NCBI GenBank assembly: GCA_036383955.1 | Contig: DASVNH010000266.1 | Span: 31,069-95,068 of the forward strand | Direction of reading: 5' to 3' | Length of the DNA stretch: 64,000 nucleotides | Source of the DNA: JACQFK01 sp036383955 | Lineage (GTDB): Bacteria > Planctomycetota > MHYJ01 > JACPRB01 | Shown here: piece after piece, positions 35,897-43,880 of the stretch | Layout: every line of letters starts with the position of its first letter | Numbering within the stretch: position 1 is the stretch's first letter | Position numbers and translations under genes: made by a program | The notes under the pieces: generated by a model | What the model saw: the letters and a program-made list of their open reading frames with translations, nothing else | Told to the model about the DNA's origin: nothing | The model's database searches: none

Positions 35897-37024
35897 GGAG
35901 GGTGCTTGGCGATCCCGGCGTCCCCTCTCGAGCTGTTGTGCGAGCTGGAACGGGGCCCCCGCGGCGTCCTCTACCGCGCCCGCGACGGGCGGTTCGGCCG
36001 GCAGGTCTCGCTCCGCGTCTCGCCCCCGTCCTGGCCGCAACCCGCGACGCTGCTGGCCGCCACGCGCGCCAGCGTGCTGGACCATCCCCACATCGCCCCG
36101 ATGCTCGAGGCGGGATGGCACGACGACGCGGCCTACGTCATCTTCGGCGAGGATCTGGGCGCGCGCGTCAACCCGGTCGCGCTCTCTCCCCGCGAAGCCG
36201 TCGGGATCGCGCGGGACGTGGCGACGGCCGTCGCGTACGCCGCCGCTCGGGGCCTGGATCACCCGGGGCTGGTGCCCGACCTCCTCCGCTTCACGCCCAC
36301 GGGCCGCGTGGTCGTAACGGGGTACGAAATGCCGTTCGCGCCCGACGGCCCCGAGCTCTACCGGGCGCCCGAAGTCCGAAACGGCGCGGCCGTCGATGCC
36401 GCCGCCAACGTGTACTCGCTGGGAGCTATCCTGTACGTGCTCGCGCAAGGATGCCGGCTCGACGCGCGCGTGCCGGAAGCTCTGGAGACGCTGATCCGGG
36501 AGGCGATGGATGTCGACCCCCGACGCCGGCCGACCGCGGCGGAGCTCGCGGAGAAGCTCGCACGCCGGCTGGAACCTCAGGCGACGCCGAAGCCCGTCCG
36601 TCGCGCGTGGAAAGACGCGCTCGTCGCCACCGGGCTGCTCGCGCTGCTGTCTCTCGGACTCGCGCGGCCGATGGAGGAGAAGCCTCCGCCCCAGCCGGAA
36701 GCGTCCGCGACGGCGTGCGTCGAGCCCGAGCCGGAAGTCGAAGCGTCCGAGCCGGAGGCCGTCGAAGCTCCCCCGGCGCCGGCCCGCGTGGGAACGGTGA
36801 AGCACGTGCACCCCGAATACGGCGTCTTCGTCGAGTTGGAGGCCGACACCGCGGTCGACGTGGGCGACACCCTGGAGGCTGTCAGGGACGGGGAGGTCGT
36901 GAACGTGCTGACGGTGCGGCAGCTGTCCCGGCCCGAGAAGCTCTACCCTCACGGGGCCGCGGTCTGTGACGTAGCGGACGTCGAGGCGGGGCAGGTCGTC
37001 CGACGTCGCGCCCTGGATCGCTAG
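35894..37024 (+). CDS. Membrane-anchored pseudokinase
   Basis: A 376-aa protein with a Hanks-kinase fold but no catalytic residues. The Gly-loop-like LERGPRGVLYRARD is present, but the VAIK Lys is replaced (SLRVS). The HRDLKPxN loop reads LDHPGLVPDLL, and DFG is absent. The activation-segment end YRAPE and the late Arg (DPRRRPTAAELAEKL) remain, which confirms homology. A hydrophobic segment (about 240-258) and a Glu/Pro-rich linker lead to a C-terminal beta domain (about 292-376). It is probably a binding or scaffold protein. Its stop shares a CTAG with the convergent gene's stop. Confidence 0.75.
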   Translation: MGGCLAIPASPLELLCELERGPRGVLYRARDGRFGRQVSLRVSPPSWPQPATLLAATRASVLDHPHIAPMLEAGWHDDAAYVIFGEDLGARVNPVALSPREAVGIARDVATAVAYAAARGLDHPGLVPDLLRFTPTGRVVVTGYEMPFAPDGPELYRAPEVRNGAAVDAAANVYSLGAILYVLAQGCRLDARVPEALETLIREAMDVDPRRRPTAAELAEKLARRLEPQATPKPVRRAWKDALVATGLLALLSLGLARPMEEKPPPQPEASATACVEPEPEVEASEPEAVEAPPAPARVGTVKHVHPEYGVFVELEADTAVDVGDTLEAVRDGEVVNVLTVRQLSRPEKLYPHGAAVCDVADVEAGQVVRRRALDR

Positions 37025-37569
37025 GCGTAGCACCACCATTCGCGGTGGATGAACGCGAGGGCCGACAGCAGGCGCGCGTCCGCGGCGCCCGACTGGAAGA
37101 ACAGATTCCACTGCAGTTTCGGCGGTCCCACCAGGATCCAGACCTTTTCGCCCGCGCTTGAGACGCCCCCGAAATAGACCGTGAACAGCGGCAGGTGGAT
37201 CGTCCACGACGGTCCGGAGGGGAAGTCGACGGTGTACCTGTTCCGGAGCAGGCCGCGGCGCCGGATCGTCCCCACGCTCACGCCGTTCTCGATCATCTCG
37301 AAGCGGAGAGGAAAGCGGCCGGCTCTCCGCACGCGGAGCGCTTCCCGTCCGTCGACATCCGACACGACCCACACCGGTCGGGCCAGCAAGTTGAGGGGGG
37401 AATAGGAGGATCGCCTGGGTTGGATGTCATATCGCCAGCGAACGACGCCCTGGGCGTCGCGGATCACCCCCGGAGAATGCGCTTCCCGTCCGATGAGGAA
37501 CGAGTACGGAACCCCTCGTTCCAGGTCGACGGCCTCCGGCCCGGCCCGCCAATCCTGAAGCATGCTCAT
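37021..37569 (-). CDS. Scramblase/LURP-like beta-barrel protein, tentative
   Basis: A 182-aa protein that is mostly beta strands, with phrases such as SFLIGREAHSPGVIRDAQG, ALRVRRAG and VSVGTIRRRGLLRNRY. The pattern resembles the tubby-like fold of LURP-one and phospholipid-scramblase proteins, but the match is by eye only. The start MSMLQDW at 37569 avoids overlap with the upstream gene, whose stop lies 11 bp away. The terminal bases CTAG at 37021-37024 supply stop codons for this gene and the convergent pseudokinase gene. Confidence 0.45.
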   Translation of the reverse strand: MSMLQDWRAGPEAVDLERGVPYSFLIGREAHSPGVIRDAQGVVRWRYDIQPRRSSYSPLNLLARPVWVVSDVDGREALRVRRAGRFPLRFEMIENGVSVGTIRRRGLLRNRYTVDFPSGPSWTIHLPLFTVYFGGVSSAGEKVWILVGPPKLQWNLFFQSGAADARLLSALAFIHREWWCYA

Positions 37570-37580
37570 CTCACGACCGC

Positions 37581-39113
37581 CTACTTTGGTTTCGCGCGCC
37601 GCTGCCAGAATAGCCACTGTCCCCAGGCACCCGAATCGAAGCCGAAGGACTGTCCCGTCACCTCTTGCAGCACGGCCAATCGCCCCGGACGCCAGTACCA
37701 GGAAAGCTTCTTAAGGGTCTGATCCAGATAGGCGTCTCGATGGATCTTCGCCGACATCCGCCAGGCATCCGGCCCCCACAGCGGCGAATCCACCTCGGCG
37801 AGAAGCTGGGCGATCCGACGACGCTCCGGCTCTTCCGCCGTTTCGTAGGCCCCCTTCTTCGCTTGAAGATAGGCGACCGCGGATGTCAGCGGTCCGGAGG
37901 GCGGGGACGTCGACGTCCACCGCGACCGCAGCAGCGCGAGCACCGCCGCGTCGCACCCGGACGCCAGGGCCGCCAGGCGATCGAAAGCGGCCTGATCGCC
38001 GACCGGGCGGTAAAGGAGTTCCCTGTGCTTGAAGAGGCCATCCAGGGGCGAAGGATCGGCTGGATACTTCTCCTCCAGCTCCCGGCTTGCCCGGCGCCAG
38101 GCCGGGAACTCCGGATCCCCGAGGCCTTCCGCGATACCGTGGAAGCGCGCCCGCTGGAAGCGGTACCAGAGGGGAAGCCAGGTGCTGGGAAGGGTCCAGA
38201 AGTAGTGGTTCCTGACCGGCCAGGTGCTTTCCACAATCCAGGGATCGTCCTGATAGAAGACATTGCCGCAGGACACGATCCTGGATTTCGGCCTGAAAGG
38301 ATCCGCCCGGCTCTTCCAGGCCTCCGCGTCCGGAGCGCCGCGTTCCAGGGCGAGCTCGCACAAGCCTCGCGCCGCGCGCCATTTCATGTCCCGCTCGCGG
38401 GATTCCTCCCCCAGTTTGTAGAGCGACGCGAGCGCGGCCTTCGCGCCCTCGAGGTCGCCCGACATCCAAAGACGTCCGACTTCTTCCTCCACCAGCGCCA
38501 GAGGCCTCGACACGAAGTGAAACACGCCGTCGACGGCCTCATGGCGGAGGATCAGGCTGTCGGCCGCGTATCCGTCGCCGAAAAATCGCCTGATGAAGCG
38601 ACGATGGAGGTCGATCGCCTCTCCCCGGAAATAGCCCATGGCGGGACACGCGAGAGCCTTGCGCAGCGCCACGAGGGCGTCGTCGAGGCGGCCGTCCTCG
38701 AGCCGCAATCCCGCGATCACCATCCAGAGGGCGGCCCGCTCTCCGGCGATTTCCGGAAGTCGGATCAGAGCGGCGTCTCTCTCGGGCTTCTGGACGTACC
38801 CTCGCCCCTCAAGGTCCGTCAGCAGATAGAGGGCGCGCGGATCCAGCGCGATCGCCTTGCCCAGGATCTCCACGTTCGGCGCATGAAAGTGGCGTTCCTG
38901 GCCGGCGACATGCGTGCACGTCGCCAGCGCGTACCAGGCCTCCGCGTCAGCGGGATGGAGCCGCAGGTGCTCCTCCAGCGCCCGCCGATAGTTCAGGTCC
39001 AGCCGGGCGTGGTTCCACGCGTTGATGCCGCCGCAGCTGAGCAGGGGGGCCAGGATGGCGGCGAGCCAGAGGAGCTTGCGCCTGCGCGACTTCCGAGGCG
39101 GGGTCTCCACCAT
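37581..39113 (-). CDS. Membrane-anchored TPR-like protein
   Basis: A 510-aa protein with a basic N-terminus (PPRKSRRRKLLWLAAILAPLL) and one hydrophobic segment, so a signal anchor. Helical repeats follow that resemble tetratricopeptide units: ALEEHLRLHPADAEAWYALA, EILGKAIALDPRALYLL and LEDGRLDDALVALRKAL. The second half is Trp-rich and not recognised. The start MVETPP at 39113 is chosen; an in-frame ATG at 39134 (MGDKL) with a nearby GGAG is also possible. Function is unknown. The downstream gene on the same strand follows after 11 bp. Confidence 0.55.
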   Translation of the reverse strand: MVETPPRKSRRRKLLWLAAILAPLLSCGGINAWNHARLDLNYRRALEEHLRLHPADAEAWYALATCTHVAGQERHFHAPNVEILGKAIALDPRALYLLTDLEGRGYVQKPERDAALIRLPEIAGERAALWMVIAGLRLEDGRLDDALVALRKALACPAMGYFRGEAIDLHRRFIRRFFGDGYAADSLILRHEAVDGVFHFVSRPLALVEEEVGRLWMSGDLEGAKAALASLYKLGEESRERDMKWRAARGLCELALERGAPDAEAWKSRADPFRPKSRIVSCGNVFYQDDPWIVESTWPVRNHYFWTLPSTWLPLWYRFQRARFHGIAEGLGDPEFPAWRRASRELEEKYPADPSPLDGLFKHRELLYRPVGDQAAFDRLAALASGCDAAVLALLRSRWTSTSPPSGPLTSAVAYLQAKKGAYETAEEPERRRIAQLLAEVDSPLWGPDAWRMSAKIHRDAYLDQTLKKLSWYWRPGRLAVLQEVTGQSFGFDSGAWGQWLFWQRRAKPK

Positions 39114-39213
39114 CGTTTTAAGCTTATCACCCATCTCCGCGTGACGCGGGACGCCAAGAGGTCGACGCGCGACCGCCGTTGACGAAACAGGCCTCCATCG
39201 GGTTCTTATCCTT

Positions 39214-40488
39214 ATGCCTCCACCCGCGCTTTTCGGGAACATGGCCGTCACCGAGCACGAATTCAAAGTGCCGCTCGACCACGACGACCCCCAGGCCGGC
39301 GCCATCACCGTGTTCGCGCGGGAGGTCGTCGCCGCCGAGAAGATGACCCAGCCGCTGCCCTGGCTCGTCTTCCTGCAGGGCGGGCCCGGCTTCGGCGGGC
39401 CCAAGCCCATGACGCGCGCGGGCTGGATCAAGCGCGCCCTCGAGGAGTTCCGGGTGCTGCTGCTCGACGACCGCGGCACCGGCCGCAGCGCCCAGCTCGG
39501 CGCGCAGTCCCTGGCGCGGCTCAAGACGTCGAAGGACCGCGCCGACTATCTCAAGCTCTTCCGCGCCGACGCGATCGTGCGCGACGCCGAATGGATCCGC
39601 AAGCGGCTGCTCGGCGACGAGCCCTGGACCGTCCTGGGCCAGAGCTACGGCGGCTTCTGCGCGGTCCATTACCTCTCGGCCGCGCCCGGCGGGCTCCGCG
39701 CCGCCCTCATCGCCGGCGGCCTGCCTTCGCTCCACCGGCCGGCCGACGACGTCTACCGCGCCACCTATCCGCTCGTCGCGGCGCGCCACCGCCGCTGGTT
39801 CGAGCGCTACCCGGACGACGCCGACCGCGTCCGCCGGATCGTCGAGACGCTGGAGAAGACGGACGTCCGCCTGCCCGGCGGCGACCGCCTGACGTCCCGG
39901 CGCTTCCGCGGCATCGGCCTCGCCCTCGGCATGAGCGACGGCTTCGAGACGCTGCACTACCTGATCGAGGAGGCGTGGGTCGACGGCCGCCAGGGCCGCG
40001 AGCTCGGCTACCCGTTTTTGCGGGCCGTCGAGAACGCCCTGCCCTACGGCACCAACCCGATCTTCGCGATCCTGCACGAGCCCTGCTACGCGCAGGGGGT
40101 GTCGACCCGCTGGTCCGCCCAGCGCCTGATGAAGGAGTTCCCCGCGTTCGACGACCCCGCGATGCTGACCGGCGAGATGATCTTCCCCTGGATGTTCGAG
40201 GAGTACGGGCCGCTCAAGCCGCTGCGCGAGGAGGCGGAGCTCCTCGCCGCGTACGACGGCTGGCCGAAGCTCTACGACGCGGAGAAGCTCGCGAAGAACA
40301 AGGTCCCCGCGGCGGCCGCGCTCTACCTCGAGGACATGTACGTGCCGCGCCACATGTCGGAGGAGACCGCCGCCGCCATCGCCGGCCTGCGCGTCTGGGC
40401 GACCAACGAGTTCGACCACAACGGCATCCGCGCCGAAGGCGAGAAGGTCCTGTCCCGCCTGTTGGATCTGTCGCGCAACCGCGTTTGA
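39214..40488 (+). CDS. Proline-iminopeptidase-like alpha/beta hydrolase
   Basis: A 424-aa serine peptidase-like hydrolase (family S33 pattern). The oxyanion motif QGGPGFGGP and the DDRGTGRS turn are typical of prolyl iminopeptidases. The nucleophile motif is GQSYGGF (about residue 145), and the last His is in NEFDHNGIR. The N-terminal VPLDHDDP is also characteristic. Such enzymes remove N-terminal proline residues or cut short peptides. ATG 39241 (MAVTEHE) fits homologue starts at least as well as 39214, as neither has a strong ribosome site. No signal peptide is present. Confidence 0.85.
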   Translation: MPPPALFGNMAVTEHEFKVPLDHDDPQAGAITVFAREVVAAEKMTQPLPWLVFLQGGPGFGGPKPMTRAGWIKRALEEFRVLLLDDRGTGRSAQLGAQSLARLKTSKDRADYLKLFRADAIVRDAEWIRKRLLGDEPWTVLGQSYGGFCAVHYLSAAPGGLRAALIAGGLPSLHRPADDVYRATYPLVAARHRRWFERYPDDADRVRRIVETLEKTDVRLPGGDRLTSRRFRGIGLALGMSDGFETLHYLIEEAWVDGRQGRELGYPFLRAVENALPYGTNPIFAILHEPCYAQGVSTRWSAQRLMKEFPAFDDPAMLTGEMIFPWMFEEYGPLKPLREEAELLAAYDGWPKLYDAEKLAKNKVPAAAALYLEDMYVPRHMSEETAAAIAGLRVWATNEFDHNGIRAEGEKVLSRLLDLSRNRV

Positions 40489-40491
40489 CGA

Positions 40492-40606
40492 TTCACCACA
40501 AAGGGCACAAAGGACACGAAGCGGTTTCTCCGAGGATCGCGGGGGGGGGGGGCTCCCGCGCCCCCCACTAAAAGCGGCTTCGTGCTCTTTGTGCCTTTGT
40601 GGTGAA
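40492..40606. repeat. Inverted repeat with CACAAAGG-type periodic arms
   Basis: The left arm starts TTCACCACAAAGGGCACAAA (40492 onward) and the right arm ends GCCTTTGTGGTGAA (40606). The arms are about 30 nt and pair with few mismatches and one indel. The arm units are about nine bases (CACAAAGGG, CACAAAGGA, CACGAAGCG). A G-run followed by a C-run makes the core. The element separates the convergent peptidase and nucleoside-hydrolase genes. It belongs to the same arm class as 25228-25361. Confidence 0.85.
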
Positions 40607-40611
40607 CGCGT

Positions 40612-41574
40612 TCAGGGCTTGAGCAGAAGAGCCTCGAGCTCCTTTTCGATCTCGCGGTCGGGGGCCTTCTTCAGCAGGTAGGCCTGCTCGCCGCCCTCGC
40701 GCCATTCGAAGGTCATGTCCGGCTTCAGGTCCATGCGCCCCTTCGTCTCCGCGCCCCAGCGCTCGCCGAGGCCGCGCACCGCGACGAGCGCCGCGACGAG
40801 GTCGGCCACGTGGCGGTCCTTGGGCTCGCCGCCGAAGTAAAGCGCGTAGGCGTGCCGGACCGGATGCTTCTCCGGCAGCTCCTTGAAGCGGGCCCCCACC
40901 TTCACGCCGCTCGGCACCGAGCAGACCTCCCGCCCCGCGAAGAGGATCGGCCCCGGCCAGTCCCGGATCGCCGCCAGCGCCCCCTCCTTCTCCGTCGTGA
41001 AGTTCACGTTGCCCAGCTTCAGGTCGTCCTTCGCCGGCTTGCCGATGAAGTTCCCGCCCATGCAGACCCAGAGCTTCACCTTCTTCTTCACGAGCTCCGG
41101 GTCGCGCCCCACCAGCGCCGCCAGGTTCGTCAAGTAGCCGACCGTCACGATCGTCACGCTCCCGTCCGGCTGGCGGCCCAGGAGGTCGAGATACAGCCCC
41201 GCCGCGTCCGCGACCTCCTTCAGGTCGTGGGGAAAGGTCTCGGCGACACCCTGGGCGTACTTCGACTTGCGTCCGACGCCCTTCGCCGGCGCGCCGATGG
41301 GGACGTCGGGCCGCTTGTAGAACGTGTTGACCGCGTCCATGCACTTCGGGGTCCACGGATTCGTCGACGACGAGATCGTAGCGAGGATCTCCGCCTCGCC
41401 GCGGTCGGCGAGCGCGTGGAGGACGCCCAGCGCGGCGACGTCGTCGCAGTCGCTGTCCATGTCGGCGTCGAAGATCACCTTGGCCTGCGGGAGCCCTTCG
41501 ACGGGGCTCAGGGCGAGCAGGGCGAGCGCGATCAGCATCCCCAGAGCATACCTGATTTTTTTGCTTGACCGCAT
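40612..41574 (-). CDS. Exported nucleoside-hydrolase-family protein
   Basis: A 320-aa protein of the inosine-uridine nucleoside hydrolase family. The metal-binding DADMDSDCDD motif lies directly after the signal sequence (residues about 34-43), and the conserved TVGYLTNLAALV segment is present. These enzymes cleave the N-glycosidic bond of nucleosides. Here it appears secreted or periplasmic (MRSSKKIRYALGMLIALALL). The start at 41574 is 29 bp from the divergent GntR gene, and a perfect operator-like palindrome lies between them, so its expression is probably controlled together with the regulator. The substrate may differ from ordinary nucleosides. Confidence 0.8.
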   Translation of the reverse strand: MRSSKKIRYALGMLIALALLALSPVEGLPQAKVIFDADMDSDCDDVAALGVLHALADRGEAEILATISSSTNPWTPKCMDAVNTFYKRPDVPIGAPAKGVGRKSKYAQGVAETFPHDLKEVADAAGLYLDLLGRQPDGSVTIVTVGYLTNLAALVGRDPELVKKKVKLWVCMGGNFIGKPAKDDLKLGNVNFTTEKEGALAAIRDWPGPILFAGREVCSVPSGVKVGARFKELPEKHPVRHAYALYFGGEPKDRHVADLVAALVAVRGLGERWGAETKGRMDLKPDMTFEWREGGEQAYLLKKAPDREIEKELEALLLKP

Positions 41575-41580
41575 CCCCGC

Positions 41581-41595
41581 AATTGTCAGACAATT
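41581..41595. promoter_or_regulatory. FadR-type operator palindrome AATTGTCAGACAATT
   Basis: A perfect 7-1-7 palindrome, AATTGTC-A-GACAATT, lies in the 29-bp gap between the divergent nucleoside-hydrolase and GntR genes. FCD-type GntR regulators bind sites of the form TnGTCnGACnA, so autoregulation and control of the divergent gene and the glc operon are likely. Confidence 0.7.
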
Positions 41596-41603
41596 CAGCG
41601 CGC

Positions 41604-42269
41604 ATGATCCAGGGCAACCGCGTCGTCGACGGCATCCAGGAGATGATCCAGCGGGAGAGCATTCCGCCGGGCGGACGGCTCCCGACGGAGCACGCGCTGG
41701 CCCGCCGCTTCCGGGTGAGCCGCCCGCTCGTCCGCGAGGCGATCCAGGCCCTCCGCGCCCTGGGGGTCGTCGAGTCGAAGCCGCGCGTGGGCCTGCGCGT
41801 CCTGCCGTTCCGGCCGGAGGCGCAGTTCGACGCCCTGATCCCACGCATCCGCACCGAAGAGGAGCGCGCCGAGCTCTACGAGCTGCGCTGCCTCCTCGAG
41901 CCCGCCGTCCTGCGCCTGGCCGCGCGGCGCGCCCGCCCGGAGGACCTCGAGGCCCTGGAGTGCCCGCTGCGCGCGCCCTTCCCCCGCGGCCGCGCCGCCG
42001 TCATCCGCGAGGGCCTCGACCGCGACATCGCCTTCCACGAGGGCCTCTGGCGCCTCGCCGGCAACCGCTTCGTCCTCGGCCTCAAGGGCCTCCTCGTCCG
42101 CTACTTCGCCGCGCTGGAGCGCGCCCCCCTCGCCGAGGCCGCCATGCGCCGCGCCAACGCCCAGCACCTCGCCGTCGTCCGGGCGCTGAAGGCGGGCGAC
42201 GTCCTCCGCGCCGAGCGCGCCCTCGTCCACAACCTCGGCGTCTTCCGGCCGGACAGGAGGACGTCGTGA
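41604..42269 (+). CDS. FadR-family (FCD) GntR regulator of the glc operon
   Basis: A 221-aa regulator. The N-terminal winged helix has SIPPGGRLPTEHALARRF and SRPLVREAIQALRALGVV, the GntR signature. The C-terminal helical FCD domain (about 80-215) binds a small organic acid and metal, as in GlcC and LldR. ATG 41604 is preferred because an earlier ATG (41565) would place the operator palindrome inside the gene. The gene overlaps glcD by four bases (GTGA), so it is the first gene of the operon, and glycolate or a related acid is the likely effector. Confidence 0.85.
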   Translation: MIQGNRVVDGIQEMIQRESIPPGGRLPTEHALARRFRVSRPLVREAIQALRALGVVESKPRVGLRVLPFRPEAQFDALIPRIRTEEERAELYELRCLLEPAVLRLAARRARPEDLEALECPLRAPFPRGRAAVIREGLDRDIAFHEGLWRLAGNRFVLGLKGLLVRYFAALERAPLAEAAMRRANAQHLAVVRALKAGDVLRAERALVHNLGVFRPDRRTS

Positions 42270-43759
42270 AAAAACGCGGCTATCTCCCCGCCCTGACCCC
42301 CGCCGCCCGGGAGGCCGTTCCGCCGGTGACGGGCGACATCCGCGGCCTGCTCGCCGACCTCCAGGTTCTCTTCCCCGCCGAACGTCGCGTGACGACCCAG
42401 GACGACCTCTTCTCCTACGAGTGCGACGCCCAGACGCTCGACCGCGCGCTGCCGCTGGCCGTCGTCTTCCCCGAGACGACGGAGGAGGTCGCCGCCGTCG
42501 TCCGCGCCTGCGTGAAGCGCGACGTCCCCTTCCTCGCGCGCGGCGCGGGCACGGGGCTGTCGGGCGGCGCGGTGGCCATCGGCAGCCTGGTGATCTCCAC
42601 GTCGCGGATGAATCACATCCTGGAGATCGACGCCCTGAACCGCCAGGCCTGGGTGCAGCCGGGCGTGGTGAACATGCACCTGACGAAGGCGGTGGCGGGG
42701 CACGGGCTGCATTACGCGCCGGACCCGTCGAGCCAGTACTCCTGCACGATCGGCGGCAACGTCGCGGAGAACTCCGGGGGCCCGCACACGCTCAAGTACG
42801 GGGTGACGACGAACCACATCCTCGCACTGGAGGTCGTCCTGCCCGACGGCACGATCGTGAACATGGGCGGGCCGGCGGCCGACGCCCCGGGCTACGACCT
42901 GACGGGGCTCTTCGTGGGCTCGGAGGGGACGTTCGGGATCGCCACGAAAGTGCTGGTGCGGCTGACGCCGAACCCCGAGGGCGTGAAGACGGCGCTGGCG
43001 CTCTTCAACACCATCACCGACGCCTGCCGGGCGGTGACGGAGATCCTCGCGCGGGGCATCCTGCCGGCGGCGATCGAGATGATCGACCAGAAGACGCTGC
43101 GGGCGGTGGAGCAGTACATCCACGCGGGCCTGCCGCAGGACGCGGCGGCGCTGCTGCTGATCGAGGCGGACGGGCTGATCGACGACCTCCAGCAGCAGGC
43201 GGACCGGATCATGGAGGCGTGCAAGGCGACGAAGGCGCGCGAGGTCCGGCTCGCGAAGGACGACGCGGAGCGCGCGAAGCTCTGGAAGGGCCGCAAGCAG
43301 GCCTTCGGCGCGCTGGGGCGGATCGCGCCGAACTACTACACGCACGACGGCGTGATCCCGCGGACGAAGCTGCCGGAGGTGCTCGACGAGATCGGACGCA
43401 TCTCCGAGCGCAACAAGGTCATCATCGCGAACGTGTTTCACGCCGGGGACGGCAACCTCCATCCGGTCGTGCTCTACGACGAGCGCGAGGAGGGCGTGAT
43501 CGACCGCGTGCGCAAGGCGAGCGACGAGATCCTCGGCCTGGTCGCGAAGGTCGGCGGCGGCCTCTCAGGCGAGCACGGCATCGGCCTCGAAAAGCTCTCG
43601 TACATGAAGGACTTCTTCGGCGAGGCGGACCTCCGGGAGATGATCCGGATCCGCGACGTCTTCAACCCGAAGGGCCTCTGCAACCCGGGCAAGGCGATCC
43701 CGGCGGCGGGCGCCTGCGGCCCGGCCGCGGGCAAGAACAAACTTCCGGTGGGGCATTGA
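42266..43759 (+). CDS. glcD: Glycolate oxidase FAD subunit GlcD
   Basis: A 497-aa FAD-binding oxidase subunit. The PCMH-type FAD domain shows FLARGAGTGLSGGAVAIG and the GGNVAENSGGPHTLKYGVT segment. The C-terminal domain holds VFHAGDGNLHPVV and LSGEHGIGLEKL, as in GlcD and D-lactate dehydrogenases. It oxidises glycolate to glyoxylate with GlcE and GlcF. The start is GTG overlapping the regulator's stop, with AGGAGG upstream. D-lactate is an alternative substrate, but the linked aminotransferase favours glycolate. A periodic-arm hairpin lies between this gene and glcE. Confidence 0.9.
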   Translation: MKKRGYLPALTPAAREAVPPVTGDIRGLLADLQVLFPAERRVTTQDDLFSYECDAQTLDRALPLAVVFPETTEEVAAVVRACVKRDVPFLARGAGTGLSGGAVAIGSLVISTSRMNHILEIDALNRQAWVQPGVVNMHLTKAVAGHGLHYAPDPSSQYSCTIGGNVAENSGGPHTLKYGVTTNHILALEVVLPDGTIVNMGGPAADAPGYDLTGLFVGSEGTFGIATKVLVRLTPNPEGVKTALALFNTITDACRAVTEILARGILPAAIEMIDQKTLRAVEQYIHAGLPQDAAALLLIEADGLIDDLQQQADRIMEACKATKAREVRLAKDDAERAKLWKGRKQAFGALGRIAPNYYTHDGVIPRTKLPEVLDEIGRISERNKVIIANVFHAGDGNLHPVVLYDEREEGVIDRVRKASDEILGLVAKVGGGLSGEHGIGLEKLSYMKDFFGEADLREMIRIRDVFNPKGLCNPGKAIPAAGACGPAAGKNKLPVGH

Positions 43760-43870
43760 ACCAGGTCAAGGTCCAGGTCAAGGTCAAGGAACATACCCCC
43801 CCTTCCCCCCCGGGGGGGGCGGGGGGATCCCTCCGTGACCTTGACCTTGACCCTGCCCTTGTCCTGGGGG
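43760..43870. repeat. Periodic-arm inverted repeat between glcD and glcE
   Basis: The left arm (43760-43790) consists of AGGTCA/AGGTCC hexads, and the right arm (about 43832-43867) of the complementary GACCTT/CCCTTG words. The core is C6-TT-C7 followed by G8-C-G6. It starts at the glcD stop codon. The G-run at its right end directly precedes the glcE start and is the only ribosome-site-like sequence there. Runs of this length could carry sequencing errors. Confidence 0.85.
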
Positions 43871-43880
43871 GGGGACGCTG

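Noticed and set aside
33020..39113. Horizontal transfer island because of lower GC
   Set aside because: The GC difference is slight, gene types match the rest of the window, and no integrase, tRNA or att-like repeats border the region.
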